Of a stretch of DNA of 8,645 bases, positions 1 to 6,775 are shown piece after piece. The position numbers and the translations under genes are program-made. Source of the DNA: Clostridiales bacterium (GTDB lineage: Bacteria; Bacillota; Clostridia; Christensenellales; CAG-1252); NCBI GenBank assembly GCA_003445835.1, contig DMCI01000145.1:1-8645 (forward strand), read 5' to 3'. Position 1 is the stretch's first letter. Every line of letters starts with the position of its first letter. The notes under the pieces were generated by a model, which saw nothing but the letters and a program-made list of their open reading frames with translations, had not been told where the DNA came from and searched no databases.

Positions 1-714
1 AAGCGCCGCACCGCGCAAGGTCTGCTTCTCGGCAGCGACGGCAACAAGATGAGCAAGAGCCTCGGCAACGTGGTCAACCCCAACGAGTGCATCGACAAGT
101 ACGGCAGCGACGTACTTCGTACCTACGTGATGTTTATCGGCGATTACGAGCGTCCCGCTCCTTGGTCGGATAACAGCATTATCGGGTGCAAGAGGTTTAT
201 CGAAAGAGTTTGGCGCTTGCCCGAATTGATGAACGACGAAGCGGGGTACAGCAAAAAGCACAACGCAAGCGTGCATCGTATGATCAAAAAAGTTTCCGCC
301 GACTACGAGTCGACGGGCTTCAATACCGCCATCGCCGCGATGATGACTTTCGTCAACGAAGTTTACGCCGACGGCTTTATCACCAAGAGTGAACTCGAAA
401 CCTTGTTGAAACTTCTCTATCCCGTGGCGCCGCACGTCACCGAGGAGATCAACGAGATGATCGGCAACACCGTCTTGATCGCGGAAAGCACTTGGCCGGA
501 ATACGACGAGAATCACCTCGTCGAGGATGAAGTATCCATTCCGGTGCAGATCCTCGGCAAACTGAAGGGGGTCGTCAAGGTTGCTCGTACGGCTACGAGC
601 GAGGAAGTGCAAGCCTTGGTACTCGGCGGAGATCTCAAAGGGTACTTTGAGGGCAAAACGATCGTCAAGGTCATTTACGTCCCCGGCAAGATCGTTAATT
701 TCATCGTAAAGTAA
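1..714 (+). CDS. leuS: Leucyl-tRNA synthetase, C-terminal part (5' end outside window)
   Basis: This is the last 237 codons of a class I aminoacyl-tRNA synthetase that charges tRNA-Leu in the cytoplasm. The frame is open from base 1, so the gene begins upstream and the ATG at 49 is internal. The KMSKS signature, which closes over ATP during amino-acid activation, is encoded at 46-60 and is followed by the LeuRS-type continuation GNVVNP and, further on, YGSDVLRTY. The anticodon-binding helical domain follows, including RFIERVWRLPE and the segment PVAPHVTEEINE. The end has the compact C-terminal domain typical of bacterial LeuRS, with PVQILGKLKG and a closing VIYVPGKIVNFIVK that contacts the tRNA elbow in known structures. 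The stop is TAA at 712-714. The next gene starts one base later, so the two are almost certainly co-transcribed. The catalytic Rossmann core and editing domain are not visible, so completeness cannot be judged. Confidence 0.96.
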   Translation, partial: KRRTAQGLLLGSDGNKMSKSLGNVVNPNECIDKYGSDVLRTYVMFIGDYERPAPWSDNSIIGCKRFIERVWRLPELMNDEAGYSKKHNASVHRMIKKVSADYESTGFNTAIAAMMTFVNEVYADGFITKSELETLLKLLYPVAPHVTEEINEMIGNTVLIAESTWPEYDENHLVEDEVSIPVQILGKLKGVVKVARTATSEEVQALVLGGDLKGYFEGKTIVKVIYVPGKIVNFIVK

Positions 715-715
715 T

Positions 716-1576
716 ATGTCTGCCGTCAGCGAGAGATTGGATAAGGTGCTTTCCCCTTTGCGTTTGCTTAACGTCGGGGAAGGACACGCCGTCGTAAAAA
801 CGGTAAAAAGCATCCAGCAAAATTCCAAGCCCAATCCGCGCAAACTTTTCGTTGCGGAAGGGTTTTGGCTTGCTTCTCTTGCCTTAAAGGACGGTATCGA
901 AGTGGAAAGCCTGTTGATCGCGCCGGAATGCGTCTATACTTTGGAATGCGTAAACCTCATCGAGCGGATGCTTCCTGTCGCAGGCAATGCCTATACCGTC
1001 AGCGCCAAGGTTTTTCAAAAGATTGCGGAAAAGGATAAGCCCGACGGGGTGATCGCCATTTGCCGTATGAAGGAGTGGGCTCTTTCCGACCTCGTCTTTG
1101 ACGACAAAGCGGTCGTTTTGATCTTGGACGGGGTGGAGATCCCCGGGAATATGGGTACCTTGGTGCGCGTTGCGGACGGCGCGGGCGCGGACGCGGTGTT
1201 TATCGTCAACCGCAAAGCCCGTTTGACTCATCCCAAATTTATCCACAGTACGATGGGCGCGGCGTTTCACGTGCCGATCGTGGAGTTTGAAAGCGTGGAC
1301 GATTGCTTCGATTATTTGCAAAGCAAAAAGTTCACCGTATACTTGGCGGACAGCCGCGCGGAAAAGATGTATTACGAACTGCCGTTTGGCAAGCGCGTCG
1401 CCTTCGTGATGGGCAGCGAACGCTACGGCATCAGTCGCGTTTGGTACGACAAGGCGGTCGACCTCGTCGCCATCCCGATGCTGGGTGAGTGCGACTCGTT
1501 GAACGTCGGCGTGGCGGGGACGGTGCTGTTGTACGAAGCTTGCGTCAAAAATAAGCTGGGCGGTCGTAAGAAGTAA
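716..1576 (+). CDS. TrmH/SpoU-family RNA 2'-O-ribose methyltransferase
   Basis: This 286-aa protein is predicted to move a methyl group from S-adenosylmethionine to a ribose 2'-OH of rRNA or tRNA. An N-terminal substrate-binding domain spans about residues 30-115 (KPNPRKLFVAEGFWL, then ESLLIAPE). The C-terminal SPOUT knotted domain carries all three family motifs: motif 1 at D138-R151 (DGVEIPGNMGTLVR, with N145 and R151), motif 2 at 233-240 (GSERYGIS) and motif 3 at 253-264 (IPMLGECDSLNV, with S261 and N263). Motif 1 has I142 where many relatives have Asp (DGVqDPgN), a mild deviation. Length and architecture match the RlmB/YsgA-like group, but the exact target nucleotide cannot be read from sequence, so no symbol is given. 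The ATG lies one base after the leuS stop and has no Shine-Dalgarno-like purine run upstream, suggesting translation coupled to leuS. The gene ends at TAA 1574-1576. Confidence 0.9.
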   Translation: MSAVSERLDKVLSPLRLLNVGEGHAVVKTVKSIQQNSKPNPRKLFVAEGFWLASLALKDGIEVESLLIAPECVYTLECVNLIERMLPVAGNAYTVSAKVFQKIAEKDKPDGVIAICRMKEWALSDLVFDDKAVVLILDGVEIPGNMGTLVRVADGAGADAVFIVNRKARLTHPKFIHSTMGAAFHVPIVEFESVDDCFDYLQSKKFTVYLADSRAEKMYYELPFGKRVAFVMGSERYGISRVWYDKAVDLVAIPMLGECDSLNVGVAGTVLLYEACVKNKLGGRKK

Positions 1577-1590
1577 AAACAAAAAGGGGA

Positions 1591-1623
1591 ACGGCGGGAA
1601 GACTGTTTACCGCCGTCGTTTTT
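1591..1623 (+). terminator. Candidate intrinsic terminator or attenuator before the EIIC gene
   Basis: ACGGCGG at 1591-1597 pairs perfectly with CCGCCGT at 1610-1616, giving a 7-bp GC-rich stem with a 12-nt loop. The sequence then runs CG and five T residues at 1619-1623. This fits a modest rho-independent terminator for the leuS-methylase transcript. Unusually, the T-run ends only two bases before the ribosome binding site of the next gene (1626-1630), and no separate promoter is evident between hairpin and gene. Expression of the transporter would therefore need read-through or a promoter upstream, so an attenuator role is possible. The stem is short and the T-run only five long, so termination may be partial. 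Confidence 0.5.
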
Positions 1624-1625
1624 AT

Positions 1626-1630
1626 GGAGG
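1626..1630 (+). promoter_or_regulatory. Shine-Dalgarno site that places the EIIC start at 1639
   Basis: GGAGG at 1626-1630, within GGAGGAA, lies 8 nt before the ATG at 1639. It overlaps the upstream in-frame ATG at 1624, which has only a T-run and the hairpin 5' of it and no ribosome binding site of its own. The site therefore favours initiation at 1639 and removes five residues (MEEHR) from the longest possible reading. Confidence 0.8.
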
Positions 1631-1638
1631 AACATAGA

Positions 1639-2808
1639 ATGGAAAACGAAGTGCTTGTCGAAAATACCGCGGAGGAAGCGGCTCTTTCAAAGAAAGACCG
1701 CGTTCGTTTAAAAGCAAAGTCCTTGGCGAAAAGGTGGTTCATTGACGCCTTTTCGGGGATGGCGCAAGGTTTGTTCTGTACTTTGATCGCCGGTACGATC
1801 CTGGCGCAGATCGCGTCTTGGTGCGGCGACAATTCCTTTGCCGCGACGCTTCTCGTGATTTCCAAGATCGCAAAATCCCTGATGGGTGCGGGCATCGGCG
1901 TGGGTATCGCCAATAAACTGGGTGCAAAGCCCCTCGTCGTCTTTACGGCGGCGGTCACCGGTATGGTGGGCGCATTTGCTTCTCCTCTTGTGGACGTGCT
2001 TACCAAGGGCGCGACGTTCGCCTTTGCGTTGGGCGCTCCGGGCAATCCGATCGGCGCTTACGTGCTTGCGCTTTTTACGGTGGAGATCGCTTTGCTTTAC
2101 GCAGGAAAGACCAAACTGGACATCGTGCTCGTTCCGCTCGGAATGATGCTCCTCGTCCTCGGCGGCATCTTCCTTGCGTGGCCGTTCATTAAACTGATCG
2201 ACCTTCTCGGTACGGGCATCGCTCTTGCCATAGAGGCGGGTGTTGCGGTCAAGATCATCGTCGGCGTGTTCGTCGCGGTGGTGATGGGCGTGCTTTTGAC
2301 GATGCCAACCTCTTCCGCCGCCATCTGGATCGCCATCACGGCTGCCGTTTCCACCGAATATGTGGACGCATTGTCCATTGCGGGTGGCGCCGCCGTCGCG
2401 GGGTGCGCTGCTCATATGATCGGCTTTGCCGTGGCTTCCTTCCGTGAAAACGGCGTGGGCGGTCTTATCTCACAAGGGTTGGGAACGAGTATGCTTCAGA
2501 TCCCGAATATTATGAAAAAACCGGTGATCATGATCCCCGAGATCGCGGCAAGCGCGGTGGCGGGGCTGGTCGCCGTTTTGCTTGACCTTCGTTGTAACGC
2601 GGCGGGCGGCGGCATGGGTACCAGCGGTTTGGTGGGCGTGTTCGGCGCCATTGAAGCGTCGCAGGGTGCGGGGCTTCCCGGCTGGAAGATCGCACTCGGC
2701 GTGATCCTTTGTTTATTCGTGATCCCGGCGGCGGTCAGCTTCCTTGTCAGCGAACTGTTGCGTAAAAAGAACGTTATCGCGCTTGGCGATCAAAAATTAG
2801 ACGATTAG
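1639..2808 (+). CDS. Orphan PTS EIIC-type membrane transporter (PfoR-like)
   Basis: This is a 389-aa polytopic inner-membrane protein. Features recalled for the EIIC_2 / PfoR group are present: PTSSAAI near residues 223-229, a GFAVASFREN segment followed by GTSMLQIPN (from about residue 282), and a Gly-rich GGGMGTSGLVG around M326. The N-terminus is charged and cytoplasmic-looking (about residues 1-32) and is followed by roughly eight to ten hydrophobic segments. EIIC proteins move a sugar through the membrane while EIIB phosphorylates it, but no EIIA, EIIB, HPr or sugar-metabolism gene is nearby, so the substrate and even PTS dependence are unknown. PfoR of Clostridium perfringens was first described as a toxin-gene regulator, and the family may not be a classical PTS. 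The start at 1639 is chosen from the GGAGG at 1626-1630. The stop TAG (2806-2808) overlaps the ribosome binding site of pepF, so the two are likely translated in tandem. Confidence 0.85.
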   Translation: MENEVLVENTAEEAALSKKDRVRLKAKSLAKRWFIDAFSGMAQGLFCTLIAGTILAQIASWCGDNSFAATLLVISKIAKSLMGAGIGVGIANKLGAKPLVVFTAAVTGMVGAFASPLVDVLTKGATFAFALGAPGNPIGAYVLALFTVEIALLYAGKTKLDIVLVPLGMMLLVLGGIFLAWPFIKLIDLLGTGIALAIEAGVAVKIIVGVFVAVVMGVLLTMPTSSAAIWIAITAAVSTEYVDALSIAGGAAVAGCAAHMIGFAVASFRENGVGGLISQGLGTSMLQIPNIMKKPVIMIPEIAASAVAGLVAVLLDLRCNAAGGGMGTSGLVGVFGAIEASQGAGLPGWKIALGVILCLFVIPAAVSFLVSELLRKKNVIALGDQKLDD

Positions 2809-2816
2809 GAGTCAAA

Positions 2817-4580
2817 ATGAAAAGATCCGAAGTCAAAGATCAGTACAAATGGAATTTGGACAGCGTAATGCGTGCGGAGGAGTGGGAAAACTCTTTCCGC
2901 TTTTTGTCCCAAAACAAAAACGCCCTCGCAAAATACGTCGGCACTTTGAAAAACAGAGATTCTCTCCTTGCCTGTTTGAAGGAGGAGAGCGATCTTTCTT
3001 TGCGTATTGAAAACTTGTACGTTTACGCCAAAATGAAGCAAGACGAAAACACTGCTCTCGCATCCTCGCAAAGTATGGTGGGCAGGGCAAACAATTTGGC
3101 GGCGGAGATCTCCGCTTCCGCAAGCTTCATCAATCCCGAGATCATCGCGTCGTACACCGAGGAAGAGCTTTTGGCGCTCTCCCGCGAAGAGGCCTTCAAA
3201 GATTACTCTTACGCTCTTACCGAATTGGCGCGCAATCGCAAAAGATACCTTTCGGATAAGGAAGAAAAGATCCTCGCTCGCGCGGCGGAACTGGCAAGCG
3301 GTTATCATAACGCTTTTACGATGTTTGACAACGCGGACGTAAAATTCAAGCCCGTCAAAAACGAAGAGGGAAAGAAGGTCGCCTTGACGCACGGCGTTTA
3401 TGGGGAATTGATGATGAGCAAGGATCGCTCCGTCCGTAAAAACGCCTATAAGAGCATGTTCGGCGCGTACAAAGATATGATCAACACGGTGGGCGCTCTT
3501 TACCTCGGCAACCTCAAAAAGGACGAGTTTTACTCCTACTTCCACGGTTATAACAGCGCGCTTGAAATGTGCATGGACGGGGAAAACGTGGACGTCAGGG
3601 CTTATCAAAACCTTTTGGAAAGCGTCAACAAGGGCATCCCGTATCTTAAAAAGTATTTGAAGACGCGCAAAAGGATGCTTGGCGTTTCCCGCTTGACGAT
3701 GTACGACTTACACGTGCCCGTCGTGGAAGGGGCGGATCTCAAGCTTTCTTACGAAGAAGCGTACGATTTGGTGATCCGCGCTTTGTCCTGTTTGGGCGAT
3801 GATTACGTTGCTCTTTTGAAAGAGGCGAGGGACGGCGGTTGGATCGACGTTTACGAAACGGAAAACAAGCGCAGCGGCGCTTATTCCTGGGGGACGTATA
3901 CTTCGCATCCTTACGTGCTTTTGAATTACAAGCCCACCACGCACGACGTGTTTACTATCGCGCACGAGCTCGGGCACGCGATGCACTCCTATAAATCGGA
4001 CGCCGCGCAGCCTTATCCCAAGGCGGGGTACGAGATCTTCGTGGCGGAGATCGCGTCCACCGTCAACGAAATGCTCCTTTACCGTTATTTGCTCAAGGAA
4101 GGCAAAACGGACAGAAAGTACCTGCTTTCCTATTTGGCGGATATGTTCCGCACCACCTTCTTCCGTCAGACGATGTTTGCGGAGTTTGAACTTAAGGCGC
4201 ACGAAAAGGTGGAAAAGGACGGCACGGTCACTCCATCCGAACTTTGCGCCGTTTACGCCGATCTCAACAAAAAGTATTACGGTGCGGAACCTACCGACGA
4301 GTTGATCTCGTACGAGTGGGCGAGGATCCCGCATTTTTACTCTTCTTTCTACGTGTATAAGTACGCGACCGGTATTGTGTCAGCGGCGGCGATCTCCAAG
4401 GACATCTTTGAAGGAAAGAAGGGGGCGCTTGAAGGATATATGAAGTTCCTCTCTCTCGGCGGCAGCAAACCGCCCCTTGACATCTTGCGTGAAGCGGGGG
4501 TGGATCTTACCACCCAAGAGCCTTTTGACAAAGCGCTCGCTCTCTTTGCGGAAATGACGGAGGAACTGGATCGCGTATGA
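2817..4580 (+). CDS. pepF: Oligoendopeptidase F (M3 family zinc metallopeptidase)
   Basis: This 587-aa protein is close to the usual ~600 aa of PepF, a cytoplasmic zinc peptidase that cuts short peptides and so helps recycle amino acids. The N-terminal part (about residues 1-190) is the helical PepF-specific region. The M3 catalytic domain follows and contains the zinc motif HELGH at residues 383-387, with H383 and H387 as ligands and E384 as catalytic base. E411, in FVAEIASTVNE, is the expected third ligand. The downstream conserved segment RIPHFYSSFYVYKYATG, with H506, supplies residues that stabilise the transition state in M3 enzymes. No signal peptide is visible, consistent with cytoplasmic location. 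AGGAG at 2807-2811 lies 5 nt from the ATG and overlaps the stop codon of the EIIC gene. The TGA stop overlaps the next gene's ATG (ATGA). All key residues are present and the gene looks intact. Confidence 0.95.
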   Translation: MKRSEVKDQYKWNLDSVMRAEEWENSFRFLSQNKNALAKYVGTLKNRDSLLACLKEESDLSLRIENLYVYAKMKQDENTALASSQSMVGRANNLAAEISASASFINPEIIASYTEEELLALSREEAFKDYSYALTELARNRKRYLSDKEEKILARAAELASGYHNAFTMFDNADVKFKPVKNEEGKKVALTHGVYGELMMSKDRSVRKNAYKSMFGAYKDMINTVGALYLGNLKKDEFYSYFHGYNSALEMCMDGENVDVRAYQNLLESVNKGIPYLKKYLKTRKRMLGVSRLTMYDLHVPVVEGADLKLSYEEAYDLVIRALSCLGDDYVALLKEARDGGWIDVYETENKRSGAYSWGTYTSHPYVLLNYKPTTHDVFTIAHELGHAMHSYKSDAAQPYPKAGYEIFVAEIASTVNEMLLYRYLLKEGKTDRKYLLSYLADMFRTTFFRQTMFAEFELKAHEKVEKDGTVTPSELCAVYADLNKKYYGAEPTDELISYEWARIPHFYSSFYVYKYATGIVSAAAISKDIFEGKKGALEGYMKFLSLGGSKPPLDILREAGVDLTTQEPFDKALALFAEMTEELDRV

Positions 4581-5350
4581 AGACGTTGAAAGTCGTTGCC
4601 ATCGTATTGTTGTTGGGACTGGTCGCTCTTTTGTGTTTCGGGTGCGGCGAAAGTTTTTCCTACACGGAGTATATCGACGACGGCGGCGGCGTGCATCGTG
4701 AGTTTTTGTTCCTTTACGACAAAGACGCCGCCGATGCTGAGGCAGTCAAAGAGCAGGCGATCCGTATGATGAATCAATACGTTTCGGATCAAGAGCTTGA
4801 AAAGTATGCGACGATAGACGCCTCGTCGGACGGGGAAGTCTGCTTGTATTTGGATTTTCCGTACTTGACTGATTATTACGTTGCTTACGGTTATACGGGA
4901 CGGGAGGGAAACGAGCCTTCCGAGCCCACGAAGAAAGGTTTCGTCGAACGCTACGACGTTGAAAAAGAGTCTTATCTTTCGGAGAAAAACGTCGCTTACG
5001 TTCGCAGTTTGGCGGAAGAGGAATTCAAAAACTTCCCGATGGATTGCGATTTTTACTACACCTACGGCACGGCTTACAAGACCGTGAAGTCAAACGGCGA
5101 AGTGAAAAAGCAAGACGGAATCTATTGGCATACCTGGAAGATCGAGTACGGCAAACCGTCCGATATCAAAATTACCAATTACACGCTGAACGGCGTCCTT
5201 GTGATTTCGATTATTATTTTGGTTTTCGTATTGAGTTTGGCCGTCATTTTTGCTATAATAATTATTAACAAGAAGAAAAACGCAAACTTCCGCGCCACGG
5301 AAGAGATCGTCGCAGGGACGGAAGACGGGGACGTTTTCCCCAAAGAATAG
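4577..5350 (+). CDS. Unrecognised membrane-anchored extracytoplasmic protein
   Basis: I do not recognise this 257-aa protein with confidence. It begins with a Lys-containing start and a strong hydrophobic segment (residues 6-22) ending LLCFGCGES. C23 could be a lipidated cysteine, but Cys at -3 and Phe at -2 make the lipobox poor, so a signal peptidase I site or a retained anchor is also possible. Residues about 24-204 form a soluble, Tyr- and acid-rich domain with few predicted helices, likely outside the membrane. A second hydrophobic helix (about 206-230) is followed by a basic stop (NKKKN) and a 27-residue acidic cytoplasmic tail. The layout of signal, exodomain, single helix and short tail vaguely recalls LppM/DUF3153-like proteins, a resemblance from memory only. 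It overlaps pepF by 4 nt, with GGAGG at 4559-4563 some 13 nt upstream, so it is probably coupled to pepF. Its 3' end also carries a promoter-like sequence facing dnaB. Confidence 0.8.
   Translation: MKTLKVVAIVLLLGLVALLCFGCGESFSYTEYIDDGGGVHREFLFLYDKDAADAEAVKEQAIRMMNQYVSDQELEKYATIDASSDGEVCLYLDFPYLTDYYVAYGYTGREGNEPSEPTKKGFVERYDVEKESYLSEKNVAYVRSLAEEEFKNFPMDCDFYYTYGTAYKTVKSNGEVKKQDGIYWHTWKIEYGKPSDIKITNYTLNGVLVISIIILVFVLSLAVIFAIIIINKKKNANFRATEEIVAGTEDGDVFPKE
5231..5259 (+). promoter_or_regulatory. Predicted sigma-A promoter inside the preceding gene, facing dnaB
   Basis: TTGAGT at 5231-5236 matches four of six bases of the -35 consensus. A spacer of exactly 17 bp leads to a perfect TATAAT at 5254-5259. 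The TG at 5251-5252 gives an extended -10 (TGCTATAAT). Transcription would start near 5266 and leave a leader of about 100 nt before the dnaB ATG at 5366. The element lies within codons for the C-terminal transmembrane helix, where two consecutive ATA Ile codons, otherwise rare in this window, help build the -10. Hydrophobic helices favour AT-rich codons, so chance is possible, but spacing, both boxes and the extended -10 all agree. Confidence 0.6.
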
Positions 5351-5365
5351 TTCCAAGGAGCAACT

Positions 5366-6775
5366 ATGGCAAGAGAAAAGAATAAGAAAAACGTACGCAC
5401 TTATCCGGCAAACCTGGAGGCGGAAAAAAGCGTTCTCGGCGCATTTTTGATCGATCCGAAAGCGGTTACCGAGCATATTTCGCGCCTTTCTCCCGACGAT
5501 TTTTCCTCGGCGCCCAATAAGGCGGTTTTCGAGGCGATGCGCAATTTGTTTGCCGCAAGTCACCCGATCGATATCGTCAGCGTGGCGGATCAGATGCGTT
5601 TGAACGGCACCCTTGCCGACGCGGGCGACGTGCCTTACGTCAGCGGGATCGCGGCGTCCATCCCCAGCGCGGCGGGTTGCAAATACTACGTCGATATTTT
5701 GAAGAGGGACGGACTTCTTCGCAAACTCCTTGAAGCAAGCAAAGATATTTCGGAGGACGTCTATACCTCAGAAAACGGGGAAGAAAGCTTGACCTACGCC
5801 CAACAACGTATTTTGGAAGTGACTCAGTCGATGGGACAGTCCTCTTTGGTCAGCGCGGGCGAAGTGGCGGACGAAGTCATCCACAAGATCGAGGAACACC
5901 ACGCCAACCCCGACTCCTCTTTGGGACTTATGACGGGCTTTTCCAACCTGGATCATATTTTGCACGGCTTGCAACGTTCCGACCTCGTGATCATCGCGGC
6001 GCGCCCGGGCGTGGGTAAAACGGCGTTTGCCTTGAACATTGCCACCAACGTCGCTCAGCGCGAGCCGGAAAAGAACATTTTGATCTTCACGCTTGAAATG
6101 GCAAACGGACAGCTCGTTCAGCGTATGCTTTGCTCTTTGGCGGGCATCAACAACGACGATATTTCAAGAAGCAACCTTGATATGCAGGGCTTTGTCAAAC
6201 TCAACAAGGCGCGTCAAGCTCTTTGGAAGAGCCACATTTACATCGATCAGACCGCGATGCAGACTCCGGGCGACATCCTTGCGAAGAGCCGCCGCTTTAT
6301 GATCGAAAAGAATTGCAACATCGACCTCATCATCATCGACTATATGCAGCTTATGAGTTGTCCCGGCAAGGAGAGCCGTCAGCAGGAAGTTGCGGAGATC
6401 AGCCGTAGTATGAAGCTTCTTGCCAAAGAGATCAACGTCCCCGTCATCGTGCTTTCGCAGCTTTCCAGAAATGCCGAAATGAAGAGCGAAAAACCGCAAC
6501 TCCACGATCTTAGGGACAGCGGTTCCATCGAGCAAGACGCGGATATCGTTTCCTTCCTGTACAAGGAAAAGAACCAGGATCCCGACAACACTTTGGTCGA
6601 ACTCATCGTCGCCAAGTTCAGAAACGGTAAGACGGGCAGTCTTGCTTTTGAATGGCACGGTGAAAACTTCCGTTTCGTTCCCACCGCCAACGAACGCTTG
6701 TTACATATCAAGAAGGCGCAAGTAAAGGACGACGAAGAAAAGAAGGAAACTTCCGAAGGAGGCAGCGAAGAATGA
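5366..6775 (+). CDS. dnaB: Replicative DNA helicase DnaB
   Basis: This 469-aa protein is full length for bacterial DnaB (DnaC in Bacillus naming), the hexameric ring that unwinds DNA 5'-3' at the replication fork and recruits primase. The N-terminal domain (about residues 14-115) opens with LEAEKSVLGAFLIDP. A linker helix follows, and then the RecA-like motor domain from about residue 180. Walker A is RPGVGKT at 213-219 with K218. Walker B is IIIDYMQLM with D325. The LSQLSR motif and the LRDSGSIEQDADI signature follow, and KFRNGKTG at 417-424 holds the R419 arginine-finger position. No intein or insertion is seen. The last ~20 residues are charged low-complexity tail. AAGGAG at 5355-5360 sits 5 nt from the ATG. 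The usual Firmicutes neighbours of dnaB (rplI, yybT) are absent here. Its TGA overlaps the next gene's ATG, and the tail codons for Glu-Gly-Gly double as that gene's ribosome binding site. Confidence 0.97.
   Translation: MAREKNKKNVRTYPANLEAEKSVLGAFLIDPKAVTEHISRLSPDDFSSAPNKAVFEAMRNLFAASHPIDIVSVADQMRLNGTLADAGDVPYVSGIAASIPSAAGCKYYVDILKRDGLLRKLLEASKDISEDVYTSENGEESLTYAQQRILEVTQSMGQSSLVSAGEVADEVIHKIEEHHANPDSSLGLMTGFSNLDHILHGLQRSDLVIIAARPGVGKTAFALNIATNVAQREPEKNILIFTLEMANGQLVQRMLCSLAGINNDDISRSNLDMQGFVKLNKARQALWKSHIYIDQTAMQTPGDILAKSRRFMIEKNCNIDLIIIDYMQLMSCPGKESRQQEVAEISRSMKLLAKEINVPVIVLSQLSRNAEMKSEKPQLHDLRDSGSIEQDADIVSFLYKEKNQDPDNTLVELIVAKFRNGKTGSLAFEWHGENFRFVPTANERLLHIKKAQVKDDEEKKETSEGGSEE

Noticed and set aside
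49..714. leuS read as a short complete gene starting at ATG 49
   Set aside because: The frame is open to base 1 with residues that continue LeuRS homology (GLLLGSDGNKMSKS), so the ATG is the internal Met of KMSKS.
884..1582. A 232-codon antisense open frame across the methyltransferase gene
   Set aside because: The sense frame carries all three SpoU motifs; the antisense product has no family signature and looks like a shadow caused by codon bias.
1708..2415. A 235-codon antisense open frame across the EIIC gene
   Set aside because: The product is Arg/His/Asp-rich with no hydrophobic core or motif, while the sense frame is a clear membrane transporter.
2805..3608. A 267-codon antisense open frame across pepF
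   Set aside because: It lies wholly inside a gene with intact catalytic motifs, its translation has no recognisable domain and is Phe/Val/His-rich as expected of a reverse-strand shadow, and it shows no family signature.
3990..3995. TATAAA inside pepF as an internal promoter
   Set aside because: There is no acceptable -35 at normal spacing and it lies mid-gene beside the zinc-motif codons with no downstream start nearby.
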